Shown here: in pieces, positions 1 through 13,300 of the stretch | Layout of the letters: every line of letters begins with the position of its first letter | How positions within the stretch are numbered: the stretch's first letter is position 1 | Assembly: GCA_900073065.1 (NCBI GenBank) | Contig: FJOG01000001.1 | Span: 3,042,366 to 3,106,365 of the forward strand | Direction: 5' to 3' | Source: Phialocephala subalpina | Lineage: Eukaryota; Ascomycota; Leotiomycetes; Helotiales; Mollisiaceae | DNA: 64,000 bases | The notes under the pieces: generated by a model | The model's input: only the letters and a program-made list of their open reading frames with translations | Database searches by the model: none | Told to the model about the DNA's origin: nothing | Position numbers and translations under genes: made by a program

Positions 1-1794
1 GCGACAACATCTTGCTTCACATCCGCCATCTCAACATCGGTAGACTCAATGGCTGGTGCATCAACGTCTTTCTCATAATCCTCTTCAACAGCCTTTCGCT
101 GCCCACGAGGTGGCCGAGGTCTCTTCTCGCGAGGCTTTTCTGCATCTGCCTCATTTGACTCTAGCTGCGACTCTACAATCAGAGCCGCAACCTGGCTTTC
201 CTGTACCTCATTACCATTGGACTCTGAAGGTTGGACGTCGGTGGTGGTTTCAGCCGTAGCTGGCTGGTCTGCCATTTCGACATCTTCCTGCTGCTTCTCT
301 TGGGGCTTTCTGCCACGATCGCGACGTCTCTTTTTCTTTGCTGGCTCATCTGCTTCGAGAATATCCGGAACATTATCAGCCGTCGTATTCTCAGTGACTG
401 CGGCTGCTGGTTCCGCAACCTCCGCAAGTGGCTCAGTTGTCTTGTCGCCCTTGGGCTTTCTGCCACGATCACCACGGGGTTTCTTACGTCCCGACTCCTT
501 GTTCTCTCCATTGTCCTTGGAACCCTGTGACTTTATAGGCGTAGCATTTGCTACTGATTGAAGAGCAGGTATCTGTGGGCTTTTTGACTTAGCCTCGCCC
601 TCTGACAGACGATTATGATTCCGCTCTCTCTTGCGCTTCTTCTTGTTCATCTCGCCATCTGCCGTGGCAGGCTCGCTGTTCCCTTCCTCCTGCTTAAACT
701 TCTCCGGCTTCTTGCCCTTTGGCTTGCTAACCTTCGCATTATCCTCAACGGTCTTCTCAACTACAACAGCAGCATCCTTCACAGCTTTTCCAGCCTGTTG
801 CAGCAACTTCTTCATTGCCTTCGGCATATCTTGTGTTTCCCGCTGGACTTGCTTCGATACCGCCATTGGTTTGGGAAGGAAGTGAGGCGAGGTCGTGGCT
901 TGCTTCGCGGCTTTCTTCTCTCTTCTGGAGGGTTTGGTGCTGACTGGCCCCTCGCCGCCGGAGGGATTTGCGGGCTCAGCTTCCACTTCAGCGCCACCCG
1001 CGTTCTCATTGTCGTACACTGTCGTGGAGTCCTGTAGAATTGGCTTCGATACTGATTGTGCCATGATAGCTTCATTGGGTTCTGCAGATTCGTTCGACTC
1101 AGCAGCTTGCTCAGGCTTGGCAACTTGTTCTAGCCTCGAAACCTTCTTGGCCTTTGTGTGCTTTGGCTTCGCAGATGCTTTTCCCTCCGCTAGTCTCCTT
1201 CCCTCTGCAGACTCCTTCGCAAGTTGCTTCGGCTGAGGAGCTCTCTTCGGCTTTGCTAATATCGACTTCACAAATCCCCCCACCTCTCCCACATCCCCAC
1301 CCTCCATCCCCTTCCGCGACATAAACTTCTCCTTCCTCATCGCCTGCTTCCTCGCCTTCTTAGCCGCCTTACGTGCCTTCTTATACTCCCCTTCCGTCAT
1401 CCCAGCTGGTCTACGGACTTTGTCTTCGTCTTCTCGTGGCTGGCTTGATGGCGGCGCGTCGTCTGTTCCCTTACCCTAAACGACGGTTCATTAGTACCTC
1501 TCCCTTCTAAATAATCTGCGAATATTGGGTACGAACTAGGTCTTGAGTGTTGTTCCCAGTGGCCTTCGGTACTGGCAGACTCTGCCCCTGCTCCTCTCCC
1601 TCGTCACCAGAGCTTGAACTCCGAGCATCGTTACTACTATCCCTATCCTTCCACAGCCTCTCCGCAGACGCCATATCTGCCATCAACACGCTTGGTTCGC
1701 GGGAATTTTCCTCTGCGAGATTGCTTGGGTGGAGGAGTTCCCAGGCCGCGAACTCGGAAATATCTGAGGCCTGCGATGGGCTGTGGGACATCAA
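1..1794 (-). CDS. Lys/Glu-rich charged protein, 5' part only (runs off the window)
   Basis: Two exons are visible on the minus strand. Exon 1 (1794-1537) opens with MMSHSPSQASD. A 61-nt intron (1536-1476) has an ACTAAT branch site, and exon 2 then stays open without a stop to base 1, so the C-terminus is missing. The product is low in complexity and rich in Lys, Glu, Ala and Pro. It has a strongly basic patch near residues 110-130 (alternating K, A and R) and two copies of a DRGRKP-type motif that resembles a degenerate AT-hook core (RGR-K-P). This suggests a nuclear or nucleolar nucleic-acid-associated protein, but that is inference from composition. No catalytic domain is visible. I do not recognise the gene. 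Confidence 0.7.
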
Positions 1795-2278
1795 TGGGCT
1801 TTGGGGGGAGAAGGTGAGAAAAAAGAGGGTGGTAGGGAAGCTTGAGTAAATTTTGTGAAGAGCTTGGAGCTGAAGTCTTAGCGAGGGTGCCGATAAGAGA
1901 TTAGAGAATCGTGAGCAGGTCGAGATGAAACCAAAAGTCCTAGGTGTCGAGGGACATTGTGATCCGATTTGAACGATGTGCCGGGCGAATGATGGGAGAG
2001 TTTGGATTCCAGAATTTCACTTGCGCTTGTTGAAGTATTGAGCTTCAGTCCCCAAAGTCCCCATCTTCTCGGGACAATGAAACATCACTCGCGGATCAAA
2101 TGTATTCACCATACGGATGGGACTAAAGTTGGTTCAAGTATTGGCACAGACGCACTTCTAAGATCTCTATGCCTCCAATGAAGCATCTAAGCTCCCTCGC
2201 CGCTTTGTACAAAAAACTAATAGAACAATTCTCTCCCCCCACTTGCTCCCGCCAGAAACAAATGAAAGGCCCCATCAT
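1795..2278. other. Intergenic, no gene seen
   Basis: This is the promoter side of the partial gene at 1-1794 and the 3' flank of cytochrome c1. No reading frame or repeat is supported. Confidence 0.5.
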
Positions 2279-3608
2279 TTAGTGTCCATTAGGTCTGCCG
2301 CCCATCCTGTTCATCGGGTTAGCAAATGAGTTTCTTGAATGTTGCAGGAGCTTAGGGACAATGATATTGGTCCAAAGGCTAGGCAGAAAAGCTCCTGAAA
2401 AAGTTCTCAGTTCTGGTGTGGAAATACGTACTTTGGAGGAACGTAGACAATCTTTCTTGTCTTGATAGGAGACCACTTGTATCGCTTGACCCAGATGCTC
2501 AAGGCGGTGAGCAGCGAGGTGATAGCCAGAACCTTCAATCCCATTTTCTTTCGCTGATCCATCTCAGGCTCCGCAGACCAGTTCAAGAACTCAACCACAT
2601 CCTTTGCCATTTGTGATGTAGAGGCGGGAGTGCCATCTTCGTACTCGACGAGATCATTGTAGAGGACACGAGCCATAGCGATACCGGTACCAGGGAAGTA
2701 TGGGTTGAAGTTAAGTCCATCTGGAAGCTTGACTCCTGGGGGAGGCTCCTCAGGGTAACCGGTCAACAAGCTGAAGATGTAATCGCAACCTCCGTGGCGG
2801 GCCTTGACTATCAAGCTCAAGTCTGGGGGCAAAGCACCGTTGTTGGCAGCACGAGCAGCTTCGTCGTTCTTGTAGGGAGATGGGAGGTAGTCGGAGAGCT
2901 TTCCGGGTCGCTTCTCGATTTCACCCTCATCGTTGGGCTCGCTATCGTACTCGTTCTCTTCTGCCATCGCCTTGGCTTCATCGACAGTGTGGGTAACACC
3001 AACCAGTGATCTGTAGGGGATTCGGGAGAGGGAGTGGCAGGATGAGCAGACTTCCTGATAGACTTGGAAACCGCGGCGAAGACTGTAGAAAGGTCAATAA
3101 ACGGCCTGGCAACAAGGGCAGAGCATTCTTACGCCTGGTGATCGAATGTCTTGGTCCATGCGGCATGTTCCCAAGGGTATTTTGTTGGGTGAAGACTGTC
3201 ATAATCAGCTTTTGCTCATTTGCCTCATCCATCCGGCGGTATTCCAGGGTCGAATCCAACACATTGATGACCTACCCTTCTTCAGTCGGTGTCATGGCAT
3301 GTAATTCTGTGCCGTAGAGATGGTAGTACCAAGCCATTGATCCAATTGCAACAGCAGTGGCAGCTGATCCGGCCATGTTCAATCGGAAAGGAGAGGCAGC
3401 TTCGGAGGAGCTCGTAGAGGCGGCACGCTGTGGTACCCATCGTCAGCATTCAATCCAAACTCTCTGCCATTCCCATATCTTCGCCCGAAGTTCCATATCG
3501 TCAGCCAGCTCGAAGACTGGTGTTGTGTCGTACCTTTGATGTGTTAACCGCGCCATTCCGAACAGCTCCGACCGCGCGCGTCGAGCGCAGGCATGATCTG
3601 GCCAACAT
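2279..3608 (-). CDS. CYT1: Cytochrome c1, heme protein of respiratory complex III
   Basis: Predicted exons are 3608-3534, 3427-3276, 3195-3133, 3082-2432 and 2306-2279, which sum to 322 codons in one frame. The N-terminus ([16 protein letters not shown]) is basic and hydroxylated like a mitochondrial presequence. The heme c motif CSSCH follows QVYQEV in exon 4, and downstream are the family blocks [16 protein letters not shown] and MDQRKKMG, then a hydrophobic C-terminal anchor ([15 protein letters not shown]). The protein passes electrons from the Rieske protein to cytochrome c and is anchored in the inner membrane facing the intermembrane space. The last exon encodes only about 9 residues. 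It is supported by a GTACGT donor and a CTAAC branch site, and reading straight through would instead end the protein at 2407. The identity is very secure; the 3' end is slightly less so. Confidence 0.95.
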
Positions 3609-4222
3609 CGTGAGCGCGATATGCCTCAGCTGGAGATCACTTCGCAGAGGAGGCAACGACTCAATTGAGTGGTGGGATGTGAGTTTGAGGGAGTGAGAGG
3701 CAATCGGGAAGAGTCGTTCGAGGTTCAGTTCGGGCGAGCTTTTTTCGCTAACCTTGAATGGCTTACTGTTTGGCCGCCGCTGATTGGTTGAATGAATACA
3801 CCATTTTATGGTGGTCTCACGTGATGCCGCACTTTCTTAAGAGCATTTATTTAGCAGATAGCAAGGTGTCGAACAGAGATTGCGAGTATAGAGATTTTGA
3901 AAATATCTACCAGACTGTGGTTGCTGTAAAACTAGGTGGCGGTGGACTACGACGACATTTCCAGCGCGAGCGTGCACCCATGAGTTATCAGGTTGGCAAC
4001 ATCTCCAATCGTACGTTTGCACATTAATCTCTGAAAATGTCCCTCGTTAGAAAGGACATTTGAAGAGTCTCTGTCCTCTATTCTTTACTGAAATTGAACT
4101 ATATACAGATGCCAATGCCCATTAAAGACTTTTGTGTTTCCAACCCCCTCGGGTATGAGGAATATGAACCCTAAACTCCCAGCAAAATCGTTGTGTCTAA
4201 TGTCCTAGCTTTGTCGAGACAT
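3609..4222. other. Intergenic: CYT1 promoter and DAHP synthase 3' flank
   Basis: Both neighbours are on the minus strand. The part next to 3608 should hold the CYT1 promoter and includes a CCAAT box. No gene is supported. Confidence 0.5.
3783..3787 (-). promoter_or_regulatory. CCAAT box upstream of cytochrome c1
   Basis: The plus strand reads ATTGG inside TGATTGGTTG, so the minus strand carries CCAATCA about 175 bp before the CYT1 start codon. The HAP/CBF complex binds CCAATCA and is known to activate respiratory-chain genes in fungi. Use of this particular site is inferred. Confidence 0.45.
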
Positions 4223-5475
<1,253 letters not shown>

Positions 5476-5584
5476 AGTGAGAGAGAGAAAGTATCTTCTA
5501 CCAATTGATCAATTGTTCGTAGAGCTTGTCTTGAAGAAAATGTGTTGTTCAAAGAAACATTCGAGGACAAAGGCGGGGAGACAT

Positions 5585-5610
5585 CGACTCATAAATATTT
5601 CAATGAGTCT
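5585..5610. promoter_or_regulatory. Two near-consensus CPC1/GCN4 sites upstream of DAHP synthase
   Basis: CGACTCA at 5585-5591 and TGAGTCT at 5604-5610 each differ by one base from TGA(C/G)TCA. They lie 110-135 bp before the start codon. Together with the perfect site in intron 1 they suggest cross-pathway control. Confidence 0.3.
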
Positions 5611-5807
5611 TTCATCCGAAGAATGGCCGAATGAACGTCACTCAGAAAAAGCGCCACCAAGTTCAAAGTCCCAAGTTGCACGGAACAGTGGGAAGTTCGG
5701 ATCAACTCTTTGACCAAATTTTGCCAATTCGACTCTTATGTCTTCAGCACAGGCTTTTCAAACTCAATTGCAAATTTTTTTTGAGTTCTGGGATATTGTA
5801 CTTACTG

Positions 5808-5953
5808 TTTGGATAAATAAGTCCACCCCTTGAGGGTTCTAAAGCACAGACAAGTCAAGGGTCTTAGACCAATCAGCGAGCTACTATCATCGACTTTGTA
5901 TGTGGAAACGTCTGGAAGTGTAAACCCTCAAGGGGTGGACTTATTTATCCAAA
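5808..5953. repeat. 146-bp element with perfect 31-bp inverted repeats (MITE-like)
   Basis: The 31 bases at 5808-5838 (starting TTTGGATAAATAAG) recur exactly as reverse complement at 5923-5953, with 84 bp between. The loop contains a CCAAT motif. The length and perfect arms resemble a miniature inverted-repeat element, but no target-site duplication is visible outside the arms, so a hairpin of other origin is possible. Confidence 0.7.
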
Positions 5954-6627
5954 GACCACAGTATTGCTCTCATTTCCATCTGTTCAAAGATCACTAAGGC
6001 ATCACGTGGACGGAGTCTGTTCCGTCAACCCATGAACACGCCCTTCGATGTCTTCATGTTGTTCTCATCTCGCACTTCTCATCCTATCAGAACTCGTAGT
6101 TCGAACACATTGTTCTTACTGTTTCTGCCTGTGGTATCTTTCACCCGATGACCGAGATGACATATCGCATTTAGAACATTCTACAAGCTCGAGTACCTTG
6201 ACTTGAACTCTGGCCACGTTTACATTGCAATTCGAAGCACTTATTCAGCTTCATCCAGCTGCCCGAAGAAGGCAAGTACCACGATGCTCATATCTCACGC
6301 GTTTATGTACGAAAGTCGTACCTCTTAGAGGGTCACCTTGTGCATCTTGATTTTGATGCTTATCTTGAGGTTTCTGATGTTCAGCTCTCACAACCCCGGT
6401 TCAATTTGCTAGATTGAGCTCCTATCTATCTTGAGATACCCATTGTTACCTTAAATTATCCCACGATTGAAACTCGCATCCAAAGAAAATTCTCAATTGA
6501 CTTTATCAGCAAGATTGATACCGTTCTCAGGTACAGCATAAGGCAGCCTCAGGAGGCAGGTTTCGCACCTTGAAGAGCCGCTGAGTCTCTTATCTCTAGC
6601 CTCCTCATCTCATCTCAACTCATCACC

Positions 6628-7432
6628 ATGCCACGAACAAACACAACATCTCGTACCTCCTTCACTCGGCCGAACTCAGTCACCTATGATCTCCCAGATC
6701 CATCCTCCTCATCAACGGTGGTCACAATCACACTTCCACCAGGTTCAGCATGGACATCTGGTCTTCAGTGAGCACGTATCCTACTTTACATTACACAAAG
6801 TCCTCGGTCCTAACATCAGCCCCTATCTCATCACCACGTCTCTCCTCATCATCACACACCTTCCCCTCACACCTCTCCTCCCACACATCAAGCTAACAAC
6901 CCAAAGCTGGCACGAAAAGCATACCGAATTCCTCCAGATCCTACAAGGAACAGCTCTCATCACCCTTTCGAACAAAACCCAAACCTACGACTCGACCTCA
7001 GGACTCATCACCGTCCCCCGCTACGCACGTCATGAATGGCGTCGCGTCTCTCCCGATGGACCACCACTGGTCGTGCAAGAGTGGACTGAGCCTGGGGACG
7101 GGGAGAAAGAAGTCTTTTTCAGAAACTTGAGTAGTGTGATTGAAGACGAAACCCGCAGCGGTCCACCAAGAGAGTGGTGGTTAACATGGCAGTTATTTGT
7201 GGTGTTTTGGGGGTTGGATAATTGGCCTGTTTTGATGTCTGCTGTGGACGTGCCGGGTTTTGGTCGATTACTGCATGCACTAGGATTGACCGGGTGGTTT
7301 GAGTGGATTGTTACTCATGTCGTGTTGAGAGTTGCGGTGCTGGTTGGAGGGGTGGTGGGGTTGAAGAGTATCTGCCCTGAATACACCCCTCGGAGATTAC
7401 GAGGCGGGAAGGAGGAGAAATTGAAATGCTAG
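6628..7432 (+). CDS. Cupin-fold (RmlC-like) protein with C-terminal hydrophobic segments
   Basis: Exon 1 (6628-6767) and exon 2 (6907-7432) join in frame to 221 residues across a 139-nt intron with a GTGAGC donor and GCTAAC branch site. Residues about 38-100 form a cupin-like barrel: SAWTSGLHWHEKHTEFLQIL provides the H-x-H-x5-E pattern (HWHEKHTE), followed by GTALITL and VPRYARHEW, whose His fits the second cupin motif. This predicts a metal site. The C-terminal half has two hydrophobic stretches (WWLTWQLFVVFWGL and HVVLRVAVLVGGVVGL), suggesting membrane association. The substrate is unknown; similar small fungal cupins are mostly uncharacterised. Confidence 0.8.
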
Positions 7433-7723
7433 GGGTTGGACGTGAGATGAAAAGAAATCGTTCTTCAACGAATGAACGTCCCTGGGGAGTGGAGACAGTA
7501 TAACCAGCAGAATCTGCAAATGAGCTCCAATCCGAGATCTGGCAAAAGACAATGAAGGGAAGACCTCACAATCACCATCACATCAATCTCCCAGCCTAAT
7601 TGAAACGATTTAAACACCGGAAAGTGCATCTTGCGTGCATTTAGATTTGTATTCTAAGACCACCTCACCTCAGGCCAAAGCCAGATATGCATCATTTCCA
7701 TGTTGAAGGAGGAAATCGTAAAT

Positions 7724-9222
7724 TCATACGTCGTCTACTCGTGCTAGCAATTCGGGGATATCGTCTACTGTGTTTCGGCCTTCGAGGATGTCTGGGTTGT
7801 ATGTCAGTGGTAGCTCGGGAGCGGGAAAAGAAGGGAGAGGAGGGGGGAAGAAGGGATTTTGATGTCACAGCTTTGCCAGGACATCTAGGAGGCTCGCTAG
7901 GCTGAGATATTGTCTTACGCAAGGCTGGGAAATTGAAAATGCTAGAAAGGGGAAAGGAAAGACGAAAGACTTACCAAGAACAGCAGTGAAAAGCGGATAC
8001 TCAGCCTCCAAGCCCTTGGCCTTCAAGAAGGAATTTACTTCTTTAGCAGTGCTAGTACCTTGTAGCTTCTGCCCATTTAACTCGCTTGCCTCAATTTCAT
8101 CCACGCTCACCCCTCTCTCAACCGCCAGTTTCGCACACCTAAAATTTCTTCCTCCTGAACAAGATGTAATCAGATCCGCTACTCCACAACTCTCTTCTGT
8201 GAAGGTTCCCGCATGGACCGTTTGTCCGAAAAACTCCTTCCCGAATTTCACCATCTCGAGAAGACCGACGCGCATCACTGCTGCTTTGGCGTTATCGCCC
8301 CAGCCTCGTCCGTCGACGAATCCGGCTGCGAGAGCGACAATGTTCTTTAAGGCTCCGCCGAGAGAAACACCTGCTACGTCCGAGACCATTCGGACGTGGA
8401 AATATGGTCTGTAGAACAGAGTTCTGAATGTAGCGTGATCCAATGGTGGGTAATCGCTCGGTAAAGCTCTCAACTTCGTCTTACTTACTCGTCCCAATAC
8501 ATCTCTATGTTCTTCATCCGCAGGCGTAATTGTGAGGTTTACTCGCGAAGAAGAAGGGGAGGGGCCGGTGGGAGTCGCGACTCTGGAGTCGATGGGAGGA
8601 GGATCGTATGCGATCGTTGTCTCGCACCATTTCTCTTCGGCGATTTCGTTGGCGATGTTGGCACCGGATAGAGCTCCGCAGTAGATTCCTAGCCCTTCGC
8701 CGATCCATTCGCTGAAGAGGTCTATTTGGGATTCTGTAACGTTTACTCCCTTGATGCAGGAGATGCCGCGGGCGTAAGGAAGGATGTTGCCGACGAGTTG
8801 TTTGCTAATTCTGCCAATGAATTGATGGGGGAGATTGAAGATTAGGATTGAGGAGTCTTTGGCGGCATCGACGACGGAGGGGTTGGCGACAATATTTGGT
8901 GGGAGGGCGATGTTGGGGAGGTATTTGACGTTTTCGTGGTAGGTGTTGATTATTGAGGTGAGCTTTTGAGGGGTGTCGCCTTTGGAGGGGTCGTAGTGTT
9001 TGGAGTCTTTTGGGAGAGTAACTTCTTCTTCATATACCCACATTTGTACCTCCTCTTGGAACAGCTCCGGGTGCTCTTTCGTATTCTCTGCTATGATTTT
9101 CGCAATCGTCGAGCCCCTGCTGGAGTCAGCATGGCACTCAGCATAGATTGAACCACAAACCAATTTCCTGATCCGATGATCGTAACCTTGTGCTTCTTCG
9201 TTGGGGCACCGAGAGTCGCCAT
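7724..9222 (-). CDS. GPD1: Glycerol-3-phosphate dehydrogenase (NAD+), cytosolic
   Basis: Exons 9222-9161, 9116-7975 and 7791-7724 give 423 residues in frame. The enzyme reduces dihydroxyacetone phosphate to glycerol 3-phosphate with NADH, feeding glycerol osmolyte and phospholipid synthesis. The dinucleotide-binding motif GSGNWGSTIAK is rebuilt exactly by the first splice junction. Further blocks are [41 protein letters not shown] with the catalytic Lys, [14 protein letters not shown] with the substrate-binding Arg-Asn, and YPLFTAV. A Ser/Pro-rich insert near residues 220-245 is usual in mould orthologues. The last intron is long (183 nt) and contains other splice-like sites, so an extra mini-exon is possible. 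The symbol follows the yeast family; GPD1 and GPD2 cannot be separated here. Confidence 0.95.
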
Positions 9223-10341
9223 CTTTGCTCGTTGGGGTATCTTGAAATGGCTGGATGTCTGAATTATTCGTCTTGTAGCTTGACTTGCTCTGACTGAAAA
9301 GAGTGTGAGCATAGAACAATGAACTTTGAAGAGCAGAATGTCCAAATCAGAAAGAGAGACTTTGAGAGAGTGAGGTCAACGGCAGAGGTGAGACAAAGTA
9401 GAGTTCTCCAGGTCTTGCGCCCAACTTCTTGTTTGCGCCTTGTGCTGTTTTTGTGTTGAGGGCGGCCAACCCGAGGCTGCTCGGTGACTTGACCGCCCCA
9501 AAACCATGGCAGAAAACAACGAAAGGGGTTTAGTGGAAGGATTTGGTGAGCTTCTTGCATGTGAAGTTGGATCAGGGAAATTTCTTTGGCTGCAGAAATC
9601 AGCAGCAGCACGATGACGGGAGCTTCAAGGGCCTGAATGGCCTGCAGCAGAACTGCCCATTCAGCGAGCTCACTCAGCACTCAACATCTTTTCGCCATGT
9701 AACAATTCAGTGCACGTGGTATAAGGTGCAGAAGATGGGCATGCTGACGATGGAAAAGCATGACTTATGCTGATTGTGCTGATTGTGCTGATTGTGCTGA
9801 TGTTTCACTTCTCGGTGGAACTCGTGGGGAGAAATACGCGATACGGGGAAGTAAATATACTTACAGTTCATGGTGCGCGCTTCTTCTCCCATGTTTTCTG
9901 CCACGAATGTATCCAATATCCCAAAGTTCTGATCAGGATAGATGCATCCAGTAATGCTTGTCGCAATCTCCGTTCAATTCCACGTCCTTGGTCACCGTGT
10001 TTCGTTGCGACCGGGGGAGCTGCAAGTCCTTCACCATCCGTGAATCGTGCGCTTTCCAGTTCCTGCCTCGAATGACGTATCTATACACATCTATACACAA
10101 CGTCCGCCAAGCCTTGCCGGGTCTCCAACTGGCGCCTCCTGCCCACGACTAATGGATACTCTACCCTTCGTAGCCCTATTCTATCCTTCACCGTATTTGT
10201 ACCTGTTGATCTAGATTGTTTAAAACCCTCACCTCCCACCTTCTCGGATTTCTTGTCGTTCCCCTCCTGCGCCGGCCCCTACACTGAGTATATCCCCCCC
10301 CCCCACGGCGAGAGCTGATGTTCCTCCACTGCTGATTCATT
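9223..10341. other. Intergenic between divergent GPD and debranching-enzyme genes
   Basis: The region holds both promoters. Apart from the short tandem repeat at 9768-9802 and an 11-base C run near 10290, I see nothing supportable. Confidence 0.5.
9768..9802. repeat. 9-bp tandem repeat TGCTGATTG, about 4 units
   Basis: Three exact copies of TGCTGATTG plus a partial fourth are read directly. Confidence 0.9.
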
Positions 10342-13300
10342 ATGGCTCCCAAGACAATGTATTCCAGCGAGGTCTATTTGCTCCCACTGAAGGATGATGG
10401 AAGCCCCGATGTCCCCGGTGGCTACATCTATCTCACGCCCAAGTCCAGTGCCCCAATCACTGTGCAATTCGAGATTGAAGGCACGTCTTCAATCTGCAGA
10501 CATGGCAGTCTGTGGGTGAACATCCCAGAAGAAGGCGCAGAGTTCAGGAGAGACAAATTTCGAGAATTCAAGTAAGATGTCTCAGGTCATGCCACAACTT
10601 CTCGTACTGAAATGTCCCAGACTCGAACCAGACTTCAACCGAACAATCGAGATCCCAGTCCCTATTCACGGCGCTGGCGCATTTGCCTTCTACACTACCT
10701 ATACACCACTTCCCGAACTCACCGAGACTGTCCAAAGACCCCTAGAGCCTACAAAGACCGATCTATTCTACATCGATGTTGCTCCACGACTCACACTGGA
10801 GGGGAGGCAGATACCCTTGGCTGCATTGTCCATATTCTCGTTGATTTCGAAATTTGTTGGCAAATACCCCAAAGACTGGGAGAAACACCTGCGGGGCATC
10901 AGTGATAGAGGATACAACACCGTTCATTTTACACCATTACAACACAGAGGATCATCCAATTCGCCATACAGTATATACGACCAGCTTGGATGGGACCCAG
11001 AATGTTTTCCAAAGGGAGAGGCTGATATCAAGAAGCTCGTTGAGAGTATGGAAACAGAATATGGGCTACTAGGACTTACCGATGTCGTCTGGAATCATAC
11101 CGCAGACAACAGCAAATGGATTCAAGAGCATCCCGAGGTTGGATATAATGTTTCAACGGCCCCTTGGCTGAGATCTGCATTGGAGCTGGACACGAAACTA
11201 CTCGAATTCAGCAGCAAACTTGCGGAATATGGCCTGCCTACCACATTGAAGTCGACAGACGATCTTCTGAAGATCATGGAAGCAGTGAAGGAGAAAGTCA
11301 TCGCCGAATTGAAGCTCTGGCAATACTATGTAATTGATGTAGCGCGAGATGCTAATGCTATTGTTGCATCGTGGGCTGATGGTAAAATCTCTTTCCCCGA
11401 AGGAGGATTTGGAGGCTCTGGTTTCGGCGGTTTGGAGAGTATCAAAAATGCAACCCCTGCCGAGCAAGCAATCTTCCTGAAGGAGAAAGCACTCCGCGGT
11501 GCTGACACGATGGGCGAACGCTACAAGAGATATGTGGATCCTGCTACGGGAGCAGCGTTGGTTACAGCAATTTTCGGCAGATTTGAAGGCGACGACTCTA
11601 ACTCGGCTGATCGTGCTGCTGTCCGGAGCAAATTAAGAGGCGTCTTGGATGAGCTCAATCTGCCGCTATACAAAGAGTACGATGTGGATGTGAAGGAAAT
11701 TCTTGAGCAGATTTTCAACAGGACGAAATATGTCAGACTCGATGATCATGGACCAAAGCTTGGTCCCATCGATCAGAAGAACCCTCTTATCGAATCTTAC
11801 TTCACAAGACTTCCAAAGAACTCCATCACGGCGAAGCATAATCAGGAAGATCTATCTTTGGTTAACAATGGCTGGATCTGGGCTGCAAATGCTCTCATTG
11901 ACAATGCTGGTCCTAAGTCTCGTGCTTATCTGCGTCGCGAAGTCATTGTCTGGGGTGATTGCGTGAAGCTTCGATACGGAGCCAACCGAGAAGAGAGTCC
12001 ATATCTATGGGATCATATGGCTGCATATACTCGTTTGATGGCACAGTATTTCACTGGTTTCCGTATTGACAACTGTCATTCAACTCCGATCCACGTCGCC
12101 GAATTCCTTCTTGACGAGGCTAGGCGAGTCCGGCCCAACCTATTTGTGGTTGCTGAGCTGTTCACTGGATCTGAAGAGATGGACTATGTCTTCGTCAAAC
12201 GGCTCGGTATCAGCTCCTTGATTCGAGAAGCTATGCAAGCATGGGGAACTGGCGAGCTCAGTCGTCTCGTCCATCGACACGGTGGTCGTCCAATTGGCAG
12301 TTTCGAAGTGGACGAAATGTCCGGGGATGCGAAGAGTGCTCCCAATGGTGTTCTCAACGGTCAAACGAACGGTCAATCCAAGCGCGAGATTGTTCGAAGG
12401 ATCAAGAAGACTCCAGTACATGCCTTGTTCATGGATTGCACGCATGATAATGAAGTGCCGGCTCAGAAGCGAGATGCTCGCGACACTCTTCCCAACGCAG
12501 CGTTGGTGAACATGTGTGCTAGTGCCACGGGTAGTGTCATGGGATATGACGAGATATATCCCAAATTGGTTGATCTTGTCTCAGAAACGAGATTGTACAC
12601 ATCCCCGTCTTCGAACAAGCGCGTTGAAGTTGGCGGTGGAGAAGGTGGCATTGGTGGGATCAAGAAGCTACTGAATCAAATCCATACTCTGATGGGTAAA
12701 GATGGATATGACGAGACTCACATTCACCACGAGGATCAGTACATTACTGTGCACCGGGTGCATCCCGAATCGCGAAAAGGATATTTCCTCATTGCGCATA
12801 CTGCATTCCCTGGGTACGGCAATGGCAACGGTGGCTTCAGCCCTGTCCATCTCACTGGGACCAAAGCCAGGCATCTTGGGAGCTGGACGCTCGAGGTTGA
12901 CACTAGCGAGGAGGCGATGAAGGAAGCTCTGGAGGACAAGAAGTTCTTGAGAGGTCTGCCAAGCAAGGTCATTGACCTTCCAGGCATCAGAATGGAGTCG
13001 AACAAGGACGAGACCATCATCTCGGTCCGCGACAAGTTCCCTCCAGGAAGCATTGCCTTGTTCGAAACGTGGATCCCAGAAGCAGAGCATACCACCGGAC
13101 TAGACTCGTACGTCACATCGGGGGCGAAGGCCGCTTTTGCTAACGTCAATCTTGTTGACCTGAACTACGTCCTGTACCGCTGTGAGGCCGAGGAGCTCGA
13201 CTCGAGCGATGGAAAGAATGGCGTCTACGACATTCCAGGCCACGGCAAGCTTGTCTATGCTGGCCTACAGGGATGGTGGAGTGTTCTGAAGAATATCATC

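Larger units (their letters stand above)
5476..6627. other. Intergenic, 1.15 kb, between divergent DAHP synthase and cupin genes
   Basis: It holds the promoters of both divergent neighbours, two near-consensus CPC1 sites at 5585-5610, and the inverted-repeat element at 5808-5953. No reading frame in it is credible. Confidence 0.5.

Noticed and set aside
9264..9680. 138-codon minus-strand frame upstream of GPD
   Set aside because: It overlaps the probable GPD promoter and shows no conserved feature.
12140..13149. Several antisense frames within the debranching-enzyme gene
   Set aside because: They lie opposite a securely identified coding exon.
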